From contig NZ_CP070619.1 of assembly GCF_017068395.1 (NCBI RefSeq), positions 62,001-126,000 of the forward strand: a stretch of DNA of 64,000 nt, in the 5' to 3' direction. This document shows positions 44,811 through 53,083 of this stretch, one piece after another. Position 1 is the first letter of the stretch; each line of letters begins with the position of its first letter. The DNA comes from Rhodococcus pseudokoreensis (GTDB lineage Bacteria; Actinomycetota; Actinomycetes; Mycobacteriales; Mycobacteriaceae). A program made the position numbers and the translations under genes. The notes under the pieces were generated by a model. It was not told the origin of the DNA and did not search any database. It saw only the letters and a list, made by a program, of their open reading frames with translations.

Positions 44811-46634
44811 TCAGCCGGCCTGTTCCTGCTTCTTCTTCTCGACGTTGATGCTCGGGTCGATCAGACCCTCGTTCATCGCCTTGATGAGCAGCGCGACGTG
44901 CTGGGAGAAGAACCGCGCCAGGCGCAGGCCGTTGGCCATGAACCAGAGCTTCTGGTGGCCGGAGTGGCGCAGCGTCGTCCTCAGCTCGCCGCGGTCGTCG
45001 ACGTTCCAGACCGTTGCCAGTGCATCGGTCACCTCGTCCCCGACGATCGGGCGTGCGACCTCGCGCATGTTGCGGAAGCCGGTGCAGAAGACGACCACGT
45101 CGGCGGCCTCCTCGGTCCCGTCGCGGTAGACCACGCCGTTCGCGGTGAACCGCTCGATCTCGCCCGGCTGAATCCGGATCTCGCCGTTGATGATCAGCGC
45201 GCAGTTGCCCTTGTCGATGTAGACCGCACCGCCGCCGCGCGTGGTCAGGTAGGCCTGGCCCGCGTCGCCCGGTCCGAGGGTGGTGCGGAAACCCGCCGCC
45301 TCCAGACCGGCCAGCATCTCGGTGTCGAGCTCGGCGATCCTGCGGGTCACGATCGGCGCCAGCCCGGTGCTGAGCGCGAGTGGGTTCGCGCTGGCGAGGA
45401 GGTCGGCGGTGCTGGTCTCCGGACCGTCCTCGCCGTAGTAGTTGCCGAAGAGATTCTTCAGGCCGTGCCGCTGGGAGAAGACCAGAACGGGGCTGCGCTG
45501 GACCATCGTGATCGAGTCGGCCTCGTGCTCGTAGGCGTCCTGGGCGATGTCGTGTGCGCTCGCGCCGGCTCCGACCACCACGACCTTCTTGCCCCGCAGT
45601 GCCTCGCCGCCCAGATGCGTGCTGGAGTGGGCGACGGTGCCGGTGAACTCTTCCATGCCCTCCACCACGGGCTGGTGCGCGATCGTCTCGCGGCCGGTGG
45701 CGAAGACCAGGTGCTGCGGGTGGAGGGTGCGCCGTTCGCCGCCGTGGTCGAGTTCGACGGTCCAGTGTCCGTGCGCCTCGTCGTACGTGGCGCTGTGGAC
45801 GTTCGTGCTGGTCCACAGGTCGAGGTCCATCAGGGTGACGTAGGACTCCATCCAGTCGGCGAGCTTCTCCTTCGGGGTGAAGAGCGGCCAGGTGCTCGGA
45901 TAGGGCAGATAGGGGAACTGGGTCGCCCACTTCGTGTCGTGCAGCAGCAGCCCGTTGTAGCGCAGCCGCCAGTTGTCGCCGGCGCGCGCGTAGCGGTCGA
46001 CGAGCAGCGTGGAGACGCCGAGCTGTCCCAGCCGGGCGGCGAGGAACAGGCCGGAGTGTCCCGCACCGACGACGAGGACGCTGGGGTCGGCGTCGCGGTA
46101 CTCGCGGCGCTCGGCCCGGACCTCGTCCAGTGAGCGGCGGGCGCCCGGCACCGACGGCGAGTTGTGCTCGTCCGTGGCGGCGTCGGCGATCGAGACCACC
46201 GGCTCGGGGAAGTCGCGCAGCGCCTCGAGGCTGGTGGAAACGACCCACGAGCGCCAGGCGCCGTCGTCCTCCTGCACCAGGCGGACCACGCCCCGGCCGG
46301 TCGAGACCCGGGTCTCGAAGTGGTAGATCGCCTCGATGTAGGCGCCGTTGAACGAGACCGGCCAGGACTCGTCGAGCCGGAGCGCGCCGAAGCCAGTGTC
46401 CTCCAGCGCGTTCGCGAGCGCGTCGACGATGTCGTCGGCGCCGTGGACGGCGACCAGGTCCCAGGACAGGGCGTAGATGTCGCGCCACCAGGGGTCGGCG
46501 GAGAGCAGCGCACGTACGCCGGTCCGGTCGGCGCCGGCCAGCGCGCGGTTCATGCCGTCTATCCACTCCTGCACCACCGTCCGGTGGTCCGGGTCCAGCC
46601 TGGTCAGGACCGGTGTGTCGTCGAGCTGGGTCAT
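44811..46634 (-). CDS. SnoaL-like domain fused to flavin-containing monooxygenase
   Basis: The 607-residue protein has an N-terminal NTF2/SnoaL-like domain of about 150 residues (VQEWIDGMNRALAGADRTGV, LLSADPWWRDIYAL, through GAWRSWVVSTSLEALRDFPE). This precedes a full FMO unit: FAD motif VLVVGAGHSGLFLAARLGQ, the fingerprint region FTGTVAHSSTHL, and NADPH motif VVVVGAGASAHDIAQD. It resembles YUCCA-like FMOs with an extra N-terminal domain. Possible roles are Baeyer-Villiger oxidation or hydroxylation with the SnoaL part holding or isomerising the substrate. The ATG overlaps the stop of the VOC gene (ATGA). Confidence 0.85.
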   Translation of the reverse strand: MTQLDDTPVLTRLDPDHRTVVQEWIDGMNRALAGADRTGVRALLSADPWWRDIYALSWDLVAVHGADDIVDALANALEDTGFGALRLDESWPVSFNGAYIEAIYHFETRVSTGRGVVRLVQEDDGAWRSWVVSTSLEALRDFPEPVVSIADAATDEHNSPSVPGARRSLDEVRAERREYRDADPSVLVVGAGHSGLFLAARLGQLGVSTLLVDRYARAGDNWRLRYNGLLLHDTKWATQFPYLPYPSTWPLFTPKEKLADWMESYVTLMDLDLWTSTNVHSATYDEAHGHWTVELDHGGERRTLHPQHLVFATGRETIAHQPVVEGMEEFTGTVAHSSTHLGGEALRGKKVVVVGAGASAHDIAQDAYEHEADSITMVQRSPVLVFSQRHGLKNLFGNYYGEDGPETSTADLLASANPLALSTGLAPIVTRRIAELDTEMLAGLEAAGFRTTLGPGDAGQAYLTTRGGGAVYIDKGNCALIINGEIRIQPGEIERFTANGVVYRDGTEEAADVVVFCTGFRNMREVARPIVGDEVTDALATVWNVDDRGELRTTLRHSGHQKLWFMANGLRLARFFSQHVALLIKAMNEGLIDPSINVEKKKQEQAG

Positions 46635-47179
46635 CGGGTCTCGTCCTTTCCGGCCTGAGCGCGGAACTCCCGCACCGTCTCGGCCGAGGGCAGTGCGATC
46701 AGCTCCACCTGGTTGCCGTCCGGGTCCTCGCAGAGGAAGAGGGTCACAGGTCCGTAGTTCTTGATGATGCTGGTGGTGGGCTCGGAGTAGACCTCGCAGC
46801 CCATCGCGACCAGCCGGTCGTGGAGGGCACCGATGTGGTCGGGGTCGACCGGGAAGGACAGCTGGCCCATGCCGATGTCACCCGGTCGCTTGGGCCGGCC
46901 TTCGTCGTCCTCCGGCAGGTTCCACTGCGCGAGCTCGATCTGGCCGACCCGCGAGGCTCCCTGCACGAAGACAGTGGTCGCCTTGGCGTGCGCCGGCAGC
47001 CGCATGAGCGACGGCGTCAGGTCGCTGGTTTCCTTCGTCAGGGTCTGGCGCATGCCCAGCCCTTCGACGTAGAACCGCACGGAGGCCTCGAGGTCACGGA
47101 CACCGATCGCGACGTGGTTCAAGCTCCCGACGGCAATCCGGGTCTCCGCCGGGGCGCGATTCTCCTCGGCCGTCGTCAC
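46631..47179 (-). CDS. VOC-superfamily (glyoxalase-like) protein
   Basis: The 182-residue protein has two beta-alpha-beta-beta-beta halves. The first metal-site strand is GSLNHVAIGVRDLEASVRFY, and the second half contains GMGQLSFPVDPDHIGALHDR and ends FLCEDPDGNQVELIAL with the terminal Glu ligand. VOC proteins include epimerases, dioxygenases and lyases; a methylmalonyl-CoA-epimerase-like or lyase role is conceivable. It starts at GTG overlapping the enoyl-CoA hydratase stop (GTGA) and overlaps the FMO start, so it is translated as part of the operon. Confidence 0.8.
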   Translation of the reverse strand: MTTAEENRAPAETRIAVGSLNHVAIGVRDLEASVRFYVEGLGMRQTLTKETSDLTPSLMRLPAHAKATTVFVQGASRVGQIELAQWNLPEDDEGRPKRPGDIGMGQLSFPVDPDHIGALHDRLVAMGCEVYSEPTTSIIKNYGPVTLFLCEDPDGNQVELIALPSAETVREFRAQAGKDETR

Positions 47180-48033
47180 AGCACGAACCCCTCTTCCTTG
47201 AAGTCGCCGTCGCGCCATTGCAGCGCCGACTTGAGCCCGTCGCGGGCCGCCCTCGTCTTGAACTCGCCCGAACCGGGCCGGAAGCCCTGGGCGAGCACGT
47301 ACCACGGGACCGACGACTGCAGCGCGGACCGGAAGCCCATCGCCTCGTAGGTCTGGTTGAGCGCAATCTTGTTGGCCGAGAGCATCGCCGGGTGCAGTTT
47401 GGCCATCGGCCGCAGCTCGCGCATGACCTGTTCGTCGAGCTCCTCGGCCGGGTAGCTCTTGGCGATCCAGCCCATCTCCGCGGCACGCTGCCCGGTCACC
47501 GAGTGACCGCCCAGCTGCATGTACTTCGCCTGCGCCATCGACATCTTCCAGGGGAAGTACTCGATGTCGGGGGTGGACTGCGCACGGGTGGGCGGGTAGC
47601 CCATCACGCAGTCGTCGGCGGCGAAGACGATGTCGCACATCGACATCAGCTCCGAGCCGCCGGCCAGCGCGTAGCCGTGCACCTTCGCGACCACCGGCTT
47701 GAGCAGGTCCCAGATGGTCATCCAGTCACGCAGACAACTGCGGGGGAACTGCCCGGTCCAGGACTCGAAGAGCTCGGAGTGGTTCCACCCGTCGGGCCGC
47801 TCCGGATTGGCCTGGCCGCCTGCGTAACTGTTCATGTCGTAGCCGGCGCAGAACGCCTCACCCGCACCCTGGATCAGGATGAGGGTGACCTCGTCGTCGG
47901 CCTCGGCAGCCTTGAGCGCCGCCACCACCTCGCGCCGCAGCGCGGGGCTGAGCGCATTGCGCTTCTCCGGCCGGTTGAGGGTGATCGTCGCGATCCGGTC
48001 CTCCACGCCGTACAGGATGTTCTCGAACTCCAC
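47176..48033 (-). CDS. enoyl-CoA hydratase/isomerase (crotonase)
   Basis: The 285-residue crotonase has EDRIATITLNRPEKRNALSP, the first oxyanion-hole segment GEAFCAGYDMNSY and the second VHGYALAGGSELMSMCDIVF. It hydrates or isomerises an enoyl-CoA, or cleaves a ring C-C bond as some crotonases do. The usual catalytic Glu positions are not obvious (TRAQSTPDIEYFPW region), so the exact chemistry is open. It starts at GTG 48033, sharing a base with the TAG of the CoA-transferase. Confidence 0.88.
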   Translation of the reverse strand: MEFENILYGVEDRIATITLNRPEKRNALSPALRREVVAALKAAEADDEVTLILIQGAGEAFCAGYDMNSYAGGQANPERPDGWNHSELFESWTGQFPRSCLRDWMTIWDLLKPVVAKVHGYALAGGSELMSMCDIVFAADDCVMGYPPTRAQSTPDIEYFPWKMSMAQAKYMQLGGHSVTGQRAAEMGWIAKSYPAEELDEQVMRELRPMAKLHPAMLSANKIALNQTYEAMGFRSALQSSVPWYVLAQGFRPGSGEFKTRAARDGLKSALQWRDGDFKEEGFVL

Positions 48034-49277
48034 TAGTTCTCCTCGGATCTGTGCTCATGGCTCTGCCCGCTGTCGGGCTGGAAGGGGGTGGGGGCATCGG
48101 TGGTCACGACGACCCCACGGGCGATCAGGTCCTCGATCCGGTCGGCGGTCACGCCGGCGGCCGCCAGCACGGCGCGGGTGTCGGCGCCCTGCGCTCGCGG
48201 CGGGGTGCGCACCGCTCCGGGTGTCCGCGCCAGCCGCACCGGAACGCCGAGCATCCGGACGCCGCCGGCCTCGGTCACCATGCCGTGTTCGGTCAGGTAC
48301 GGGTCGTCGAGCACATGCTCGACCGGGCGCACGATGCTGGCAGGCACACCCTTGGCGATCATCTCGCGTGCGATGTCGGCGTCCGGGTCGAGTCCGGAGA
48401 CCAGGGCAGCCAGGTCCGCGTTGAGGTCGTGCCGGTTCACCAGCCTGTCGGCGTTGGTTCGGTAGCGCGGGTCGGTGGCCAGGCCCGGCTCCCCCAGGAA
48501 GTCCGCGAGCAGCGCGAACTGCCGGTCGGAGCCTGCCGCGACGTACACCTCGCCCGCCGGCGAGTCGAACACCTCGCAGGGGGCGATGTTCGGGTGGCCG
48601 CTGCCGAGGCGGCGCGGGGGTTCGCCCGTCATGAAGTAGTTCGCCGCGACGGGGTGCAGCAGGCTGACCGCGCCGTCGGCCAGGGTCAGCTCGACGAGCT
48701 GGCCACGGCCGGACGCGGTGCGTTCGTGGAGCGCCAGCAGCACGCCGGAAACGGCGAGCAGGCCGGCGGTGAGATCGGTGATCGGCATCGGCACCCGCAT
48801 CGGGCCGCCGTCGGGCTCGCCGTTGAGGTGCATGATCCCGGCGTGCGCCTGGATCACCGCGTCGTACCCCGGCAGACCCGCCATCGGGCCGTCGGTCCCG
48901 AACGCGGTGATCCGGCAGTAGACCAACCGCGGAAACCGCTCCAGGAGCGACGCCGCGTCCAGTCCCCAGCGATCCATCACGCCGGGCTTGAAGTTCTCCA
49001 CCAGGACGTCGGCGTCCTCGAGCAGCCGCAGCACGAGCGCGCGGCCGTCGGGTGCCGAGAGATCGGCGCTCAGGTGCTGCTTGTTGCGGTTGAGCCCCGC
49101 GTAGTAGGAACTCACGCCGTCGGGATGCGCCGGCCCCCAGGTGCGGGTCAGGTCACCGGCGACGGGCTCGACCTTGACCACCTCCGCACCGTGGTCGGCC
49201 AGCATCTGGGTGCAGTACGGGCCCGCGAGGACGCGCGAGAGGTCGATGACCCGCACGCCGTCCAGGGCCCCGGTCAC
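48033..49277 (-). CDS. single-unit CaiB/BaiF CoA-transferase
   Basis: This 414-residue protein is a normal-length class III CoA-transferase: GVRVIDLSRVLAGPYCTQML, ADHGAEVVKVEP, FKPGVMDRWGLD, and the catalytic Asp in MPITDLTAGLLAVSGVL. It probably makes the CoA thioester of a pathway acid for the co-transcribed crotonase and MaoC pair. GTG 49277 overlaps the SnoaL-like stop (GTGA). It is the only conventional member; the other three in the window are double-length. Confidence 0.92.
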   Translation of the reverse strand: MTGALDGVRVIDLSRVLAGPYCTQMLADHGAEVVKVEPVAGDLTRTWGPAHPDGVSSYYAGLNRNKQHLSADLSAPDGRALVLRLLEDADVLVENFKPGVMDRWGLDAASLLERFPRLVYCRITAFGTDGPMAGLPGYDAVIQAHAGIMHLNGEPDGGPMRVPMPITDLTAGLLAVSGVLLALHERTASGRGQLVELTLADGAVSLLHPVAANYFMTGEPPRRLGSGHPNIAPCEVFDSPAGEVYVAAGSDRQFALLADFLGEPGLATDPRYRTNADRLVNRHDLNADLAALVSGLDPDADIAREMIAKGVPASIVRPVEHVLDDPYLTEHGMVTEAGGVRMLGVPVRLARTPGAVRTPPRAQGADTRAVLAAAGVTADRIEDLIARGVVVTTDAPTPFQPDSGQSHEHRSEEN

Positions 49278-49774
49278 TCCGCTGCCCTCAGCACTTCGGC
49301 GGCGTCGGGGGCCCCGGGCATCCGGCGCTTGCGCATCTGGATCCGCCAGCGGCCGACCTCGCGCCGGAACGCCCACTCGTTGATCGAGGCGCTGAGCAGC
49401 TTCAGGGTGGGGCCGTCCTGGTGGAAGATGAACGAGTAGCCGTTGGCCACGGCGTCGTCACCGGTCACCCTGATCGCCAGATTGTTGCCCTGCACGTGCA
49501 TGCTGCGGCCGTAGAAGCCGTTGTCGTGGGCGGCGGTCCGCACCGAGAGGAACTCGCGCATCGCAGCGAGCCCCTCCCACCGGACCACCTCGTAGGGGTC
49601 GTCCCCGCGTCCGGCGGAGACGTCCATGACGCAGTCGTCGGTGAAGAGCGCGAAGTACTCCTCGTCGAGCGGAGCGTCGGCGTAATAGCCGTATCGGGCG
49701 AGCAGCTCACGGATCTCCCGCTCGTCCTCGAGTTCGCGCAGCCGAGCCTCCAGCATTGCCAGCCGGTCCTCCAC
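49274..49774 (-). CDS. SnoaL-like/NTF2-fold protein
   Basis: The 166-residue protein starts with a coiled helix (LAMLEARLRELEDEREIREL) then LARYGYYADAPLDEEYFALF, the cone-shaped sheet, and ends VGRWRIQMRKRRMPG. This is the SnoaL_4 layout found in isomerase or dehydratase-like accessory enzymes. GTG 49774 follows GAAAGGATGATGCACC. It is the first gene of the nine-gene operon and is preceded by a direct repeat that looks like an operator. Confidence 0.8.
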   Translation of the reverse strand: MEDRLAMLEARLRELEDEREIRELLARYGYYADAPLDEEYFALFTDDCVMDVSAGRGDDPYEVVRWEGLAAMREFLSVRTAAHDNGFYGRSMHVQGNNLAIRVTGDDAVANGYSFIFHQDGPTLKLLSASINEWAFRREVGRWRIQMRKRRMPGAPDAAEVLRAAE

Positions 49775-49821
49775 GGTGCATCATCCTTTCGAGTCGCCCT
49801 GCAACGCACTGTACATCACAT

Positions 49822-49857
49822 CAACATGCTTGCAATGCATCACTGCAACATGCTTGC
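49822..49857. promoter_or_regulatory. direct repeat CAACATGCTTGC x2, candidate operator
   Basis: CAACATGCTTGC occurs at 49822-49833 and again at 49846-49857, 24 bases apart, between the VOC gene (stop 49876) and the first gene of the large operon (start 49774). Twelve identical bases twice in 36 is unlikely by chance in a 100-base gap. It probably controls the nine-gene operon. Confidence 0.55.
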
Positions 49858-49875
49858 GCAAGTGACGCGGACGGC

Positions 49876-50370
49876 TCAGCAGCAGCCGTCGGGCGCGACG
49901 CCTACGCGCTCGTCGAACTGCAGGATCGTGCCGTCGGGGTCCTTGACGAACATCGCCCGCATCGGCTGACCGGCGCTCTCGCCGTATCCGACTCCGGTGG
50001 TGTCCTTGACCGAGACCGGCTCGTAGCCGGCCGAGCGCAGCCGCGTCGCCAGCGCCGGGATGTCGTCGACCCAGAACCCGATGTGGTGAATGCCGATCTG
50101 GCCCAGGTGGAGTGGCGCGTTCCCGGCCAGTTCGTCGGACTGCGAGATCGCCAGGAAGAGCCGGTCGCCGTAACCCTCGCCGTCGTTTCCGCCGAACCTC
50201 AGCATCACCTCGCGACGCCGGGTCGAGCCCACCTCGGGCCCGTAGAGCGAGTCCGCCGGCGGCTCGTTGGTCGCGTCGCGAATCACCGTCATCCCGAGCG
50301 CGTCGCGGTAGAACGCCAGCGAGCGTTCCAGGTCGCTGACCCCGATGGCGATGTGGGAGGAGAGCTTCAT
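49876..50370 (-). CDS. VOC-superfamily protein
   Basis: The 164-residue protein has the paired beta-alpha-beta-beta-beta pattern. The first ligand strand is SSHIAIGVSDLERSLAFYRD, the second half starts QIGIHHIGFWVDDIPALATR, and the terminal Glu lies in FVKDPDGTILQFDERVG. It could be an epimerase, extradiol-type dioxygenase or lyase; no ring-cleavage partner is nearby. It has its own start behind AGGGAACC-like spacing and is separated from the nine-gene operon by the repeat-bearing gap, and is divergent from the amidohydrolase at 50477. Confidence 0.78.
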   Translation of the reverse strand: MKLSSHIAIGVSDLERSLAFYRDALGMTVIRDATNEPPADSLYGPEVGSTRRREVMLRFGGNDGEGYGDRLFLAISQSDELAGNAPLHLGQIGIHHIGFWVDDIPALATRLRSAGYEPVSVKDTTGVGYGESAGQPMRAMFVKDPDGTILQFDERVGVAPDGCC

Positions 50371-50476
50371 GAGGGTTCCCTTTCGACATGTAACTCGGAT
50401 AACTTGATCACAGTAGCCTCATTACTTAGCCGTCCCGGGCGCCGCCACAGCGCGACCGCCCGTCCCAGGAGGACCC

Positions 50477-51646
50477 TTGACTGCCACGCTGCCCGATCTC
50501 GGCACCGCGGAGACCGGGCACACGCTCGGGATCATCGACTGCGACGTCCACCCGCTCAAGATTCGCGAGCACCAGCAGCGCGGTGCCGGCGTGCTCTCCT
50601 ACCTGCCGCAGCGCTGGCAGCGGCATGCTGCCGAGGTGGGGGTCGCCCGCGGCGGCTGGGCCGGCGGCGACCGGCCCCGGCCGCGGGAGTACGGCCAGCG
50701 CTGGGACACCGAGCCTCCCGGCGGCGGCGCGCCGGGGAGTGACCCGCTGTTCGCCGCCGAGCAACTGCTCGACACGTACCAGATCAGCGCGGGCCTGCTC
50801 AACGACCTGGGCGCCTTCTCCTCGGCGGGGATGAAGGGGCAGCCGACCGGCTTCTCGGCGGCGTACTGCCGGGCACTCAACGAGCATCGGTGCGACAACT
50901 GGCTGGCCCGGGACCCGCGCTGGTACGCCTCGATCAACCTGCCCTACGAGCTGCCCGAGCTGGCCGTGCGGGAGATCGAGTTCTGGAAGGAGCAGGACCG
51001 GCAGTACGGAGACCGGATGAAGCAGATCATGCTCGCGCCGGACAACCTGCGCCCGCCTGGCCACCCGTCGTACTGGCCGATCTACGAGGCCTGCGAGCAC
51101 TACGGGCTTCCGGTGACCTTCCACGTGATGACCGGAAACCGGGTCACCCCGTCGGGCTCGCCGAGCTACTACTACGAGGAGCACTGCGACTACGCGGCGT
51201 TCAACTTCCCGATGGTGGCCAGCTTCATCTTCGAGGGCGTTTTCGACCGCTTCCCGAATCTCGCGATCGTCCTGGTGGAGCTCGGCTGGTCGTGGGCGCT
51301 GCCGCTGTCGTGGCGCCTGGACGCCGCGGCCCGCACAATGGGCGGCGAGGTCGCACACCTGGCCAAGGCGCCCTCGGAGTATCTCCGCGACCACTTCTAC
51401 TTCACCATCCAGCCGATGGAGGAGCCGGAGGACGACGCCCACCTCGACGAAATCTACGACGCATTCCTGGCCTCGGGCCTGGGCGAGAAGCTGATGTACT
51501 CCTCGGATTACCCCCATTGGGACTTCGACGAGCCGGCGGCGCTGCCCCGCAACCTGAGTGTCGAGCGCCGGGCCGCCGTCCTGGGCGGCGTGGCGAGCGA
51601 GCTGTACGGCATTCCGCTGCTCCCCGGCCAGGGCCTCGCGGTCTGA
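50477..51646 (+). CDS. amidohydrolase-2 family enzyme (ACMSD/4-OMA hydratase-like fold)
   Basis: The 389-residue protein starts at TTG 50477 with a strong AGGAGGA site seven bases upstream. It has the first metal motif D23-V-H25 (IIDCDVHP), a middle HVM strand (PVTFHVMTGNRV) and the terminal YSSDYPHWDFDEP with the catalytic Asp. This TIM-barrel group includes decarboxylases, hydratases and C-C hydrolases acting on carboxylated or enol intermediates. It resembles the enzyme at 56083 in domain plan. It is followed by an ABC substrate-binding protein gene. Confidence 0.85.
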   Translation: MTATLPDLGTAETGHTLGIIDCDVHPLKIREHQQRGAGVLSYLPQRWQRHAAEVGVARGGWAGGDRPRPREYGQRWDTEPPGGGAPGSDPLFAAEQLLDTYQISAGLLNDLGAFSSAGMKGQPTGFSAAYCRALNEHRCDNWLARDPRWYASINLPYELPELAVREIEFWKEQDRQYGDRMKQIMLAPDNLRPPGHPSYWPIYEACEHYGLPVTFHVMTGNRVTPSGSPSYYYEEHCDYAAFNFPMVASFIFEGVFDRFPNLAIVLVELGWSWALPLSWRLDAAARTMGGEVAHLAKAPSEYLRDHFYFTIQPMEEPEDDAHLDEIYDAFLASGLGEKLMYSSDYPHWDFDEPAALPRNLSVERRAAVLGGVASELYGIPLLPGQGLAV

Positions 51647-51781
51647 TCTCGGTACCCGTTTTCTGCAATCTATTTTTAATAATGTTACTGACATGGACAT
51701 AGCTTGATCGCGGGCCTAGGCTGCCCTCGGTGCCGCACCGCGGTTGGTGAGGCCGGATGGAACGCGAGGAGAAGCGTGACA

Positions 51782-53068
51782 ATGAAGGTGAACGGTCGAA
51801 GGAGAACAGCGCGGATCGTGAGCGCTCTGGCGACACTGACGGCGGTGGCACTCGCCGGCTGCGGCGCCGACAACACGGCGGGATCCGAGCAGACGGCCGG
51901 CGGGGCCGACAGCCCGGCGGCCGCCCTGAGCGGGACCCCGATCACGATCGGGTACGCCGCCTCGATGTCGGGGGCGCAGGCCAGCAACGGACTCGGCGGC
52001 AAGGCCGTCGCCCTCGCTTGGCAGGAATACACCAACGCGCACGGCGGCATCCTCGGTCATCCCGTCGAGATCACGGTGACGGACACCAAGAACACCGTGC
52101 CGGGCGCGACGTCGGTCGTGAAGGGCTTCATGGGCGACTCCGACGTCGACGCCGTCTTCATGACCGATCTGGTCGCCGAGTCCGCGATGACCGACACGTT
52201 CAAGAACACCGATGTCGCGGTCATCAGCGCGAACGGCGCCACGAACGTGCCGTGGACCACCGTGCCGGGGCTCTTCCAGGACGTGTCCGGTGCCGAGTAC
52301 GCGGCGCGGGTGTTCGCCGACGTCGCGAAGGCCGCAGGCACCGAGAAGCTCGGGTGGGCGGTCTGCTCCGAGGTGGCGAACTGTCAGGAGAACAGCGACA
52401 AGGGCTCGGCCTACGCCGAGACGCTCGGCGTCGCCCCGGTCGGCACCCAGCTGATCTCCGCGAGCGCCTCCGACTACACGGCCCCCTGCCTGTCGTTCGC
52501 AGGCAAGGGCACCGACGGCATCGCGATGTACGCCGGCTACACGACCGGCACCCGCTTCGCCACGGACTGCCTCCGGCAGGGATACTCCGGCACCTTCCTG
52601 ACCGCGAACTCCGGCTTCGACCAGAGCGCCTTCGGCAAGGTCAGCGGCTTCAAGTCCTACGGCAGCACCGAGGGCTTCCCCTGGTGGGCAGACGATCCCG
52701 CCGTGGCGACGTACCGCGACGCGATGGCCGAGTACTCCCCCGACGGTGCCTGGCAGTCCGGCAACGCGACGTCGATCTGGTCGTCCTTCGAGCTCTTGAA
52801 GAAGGCCCTCGACGACGCGAAGCCCGCGACGATCGACCGCGCCACTGTGATGGACGCGATGTACCAGGTGAAGGACGAGACGCTCGGCGGCCTCCTCGCC
52901 CAGCCGGTCACCTACGCCAAGGGCGAGCCCTCCCGGCCCGTCGAGTGCAGCTGGTTCCTGAAGTTCGACGCCGGCGACGACGAGCCGACGAGCATCGAGC
53001 CCGCGAAGTCCGGCAACGGCGCGACCGGCGACCTGGCGAGCACCTGCGGGGACAGCGTCGGCAGCTGA
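51782..53068 (+). CDS. ABC-transporter substrate-binding lipoprotein (Leu/Ile/Val-type)
   Basis: The 428-residue protein has a lipoprotein signal with LAGCGAD as lipobox and a periplasmic-binding-protein-type-1 body: TPITIGYAASMSGAQASNGL, NAHGGILGHPVEITVTDTKN and GFPWWADDPAVATYRDAMAE. It should sit outside the membrane and deliver a ligand to a branched-chain-type ABC permease; no permease or ATPase gene is in the window. ATG 51782 has ten-base spacing from GAGGAG; a GTG two codons earlier is an alternative. It is a close paralogue of the protein at 62834, sharing long identical blocks. Confidence 0.9.
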   Translation: MKVNGRRRTARIVSALATLTAVALAGCGADNTAGSEQTAGGADSPAAALSGTPITIGYAASMSGAQASNGLGGKAVALAWQEYTNAHGGILGHPVEITVTDTKNTVPGATSVVKGFMGDSDVDAVFMTDLVAESAMTDTFKNTDVAVISANGATNVPWTTVPGLFQDVSGAEYAARVFADVAKAAGTEKLGWAVCSEVANCQENSDKGSAYAETLGVAPVGTQLISASASDYTAPCLSFAGKGTDGIAMYAGYTTGTRFATDCLRQGYSGTFLTANSGFDQSAFGKVSGFKSYGSTEGFPWWADDPAVATYRDAMAEYSPDGAWQSGNATSIWSSFELLKKALDDAKPATIDRATVMDAMYQVKDETLGGLLAQPVTYAKGEPSRPVECSWFLKFDAGDDEPTSIEPAKSGNGATGDLASTCGDSVGS

Positions 53069-53083
53069 CGTTCGACGAAATGT

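Noticed and set aside
49876..50370. VOC protein as an extradiol ring-cleavage dioxygenase
   Set aside because: It is half the usual length for ring-cleavage enzymes and no aromatic pathway genes are nearby; an epimerase or lyase role is equally or more likely.
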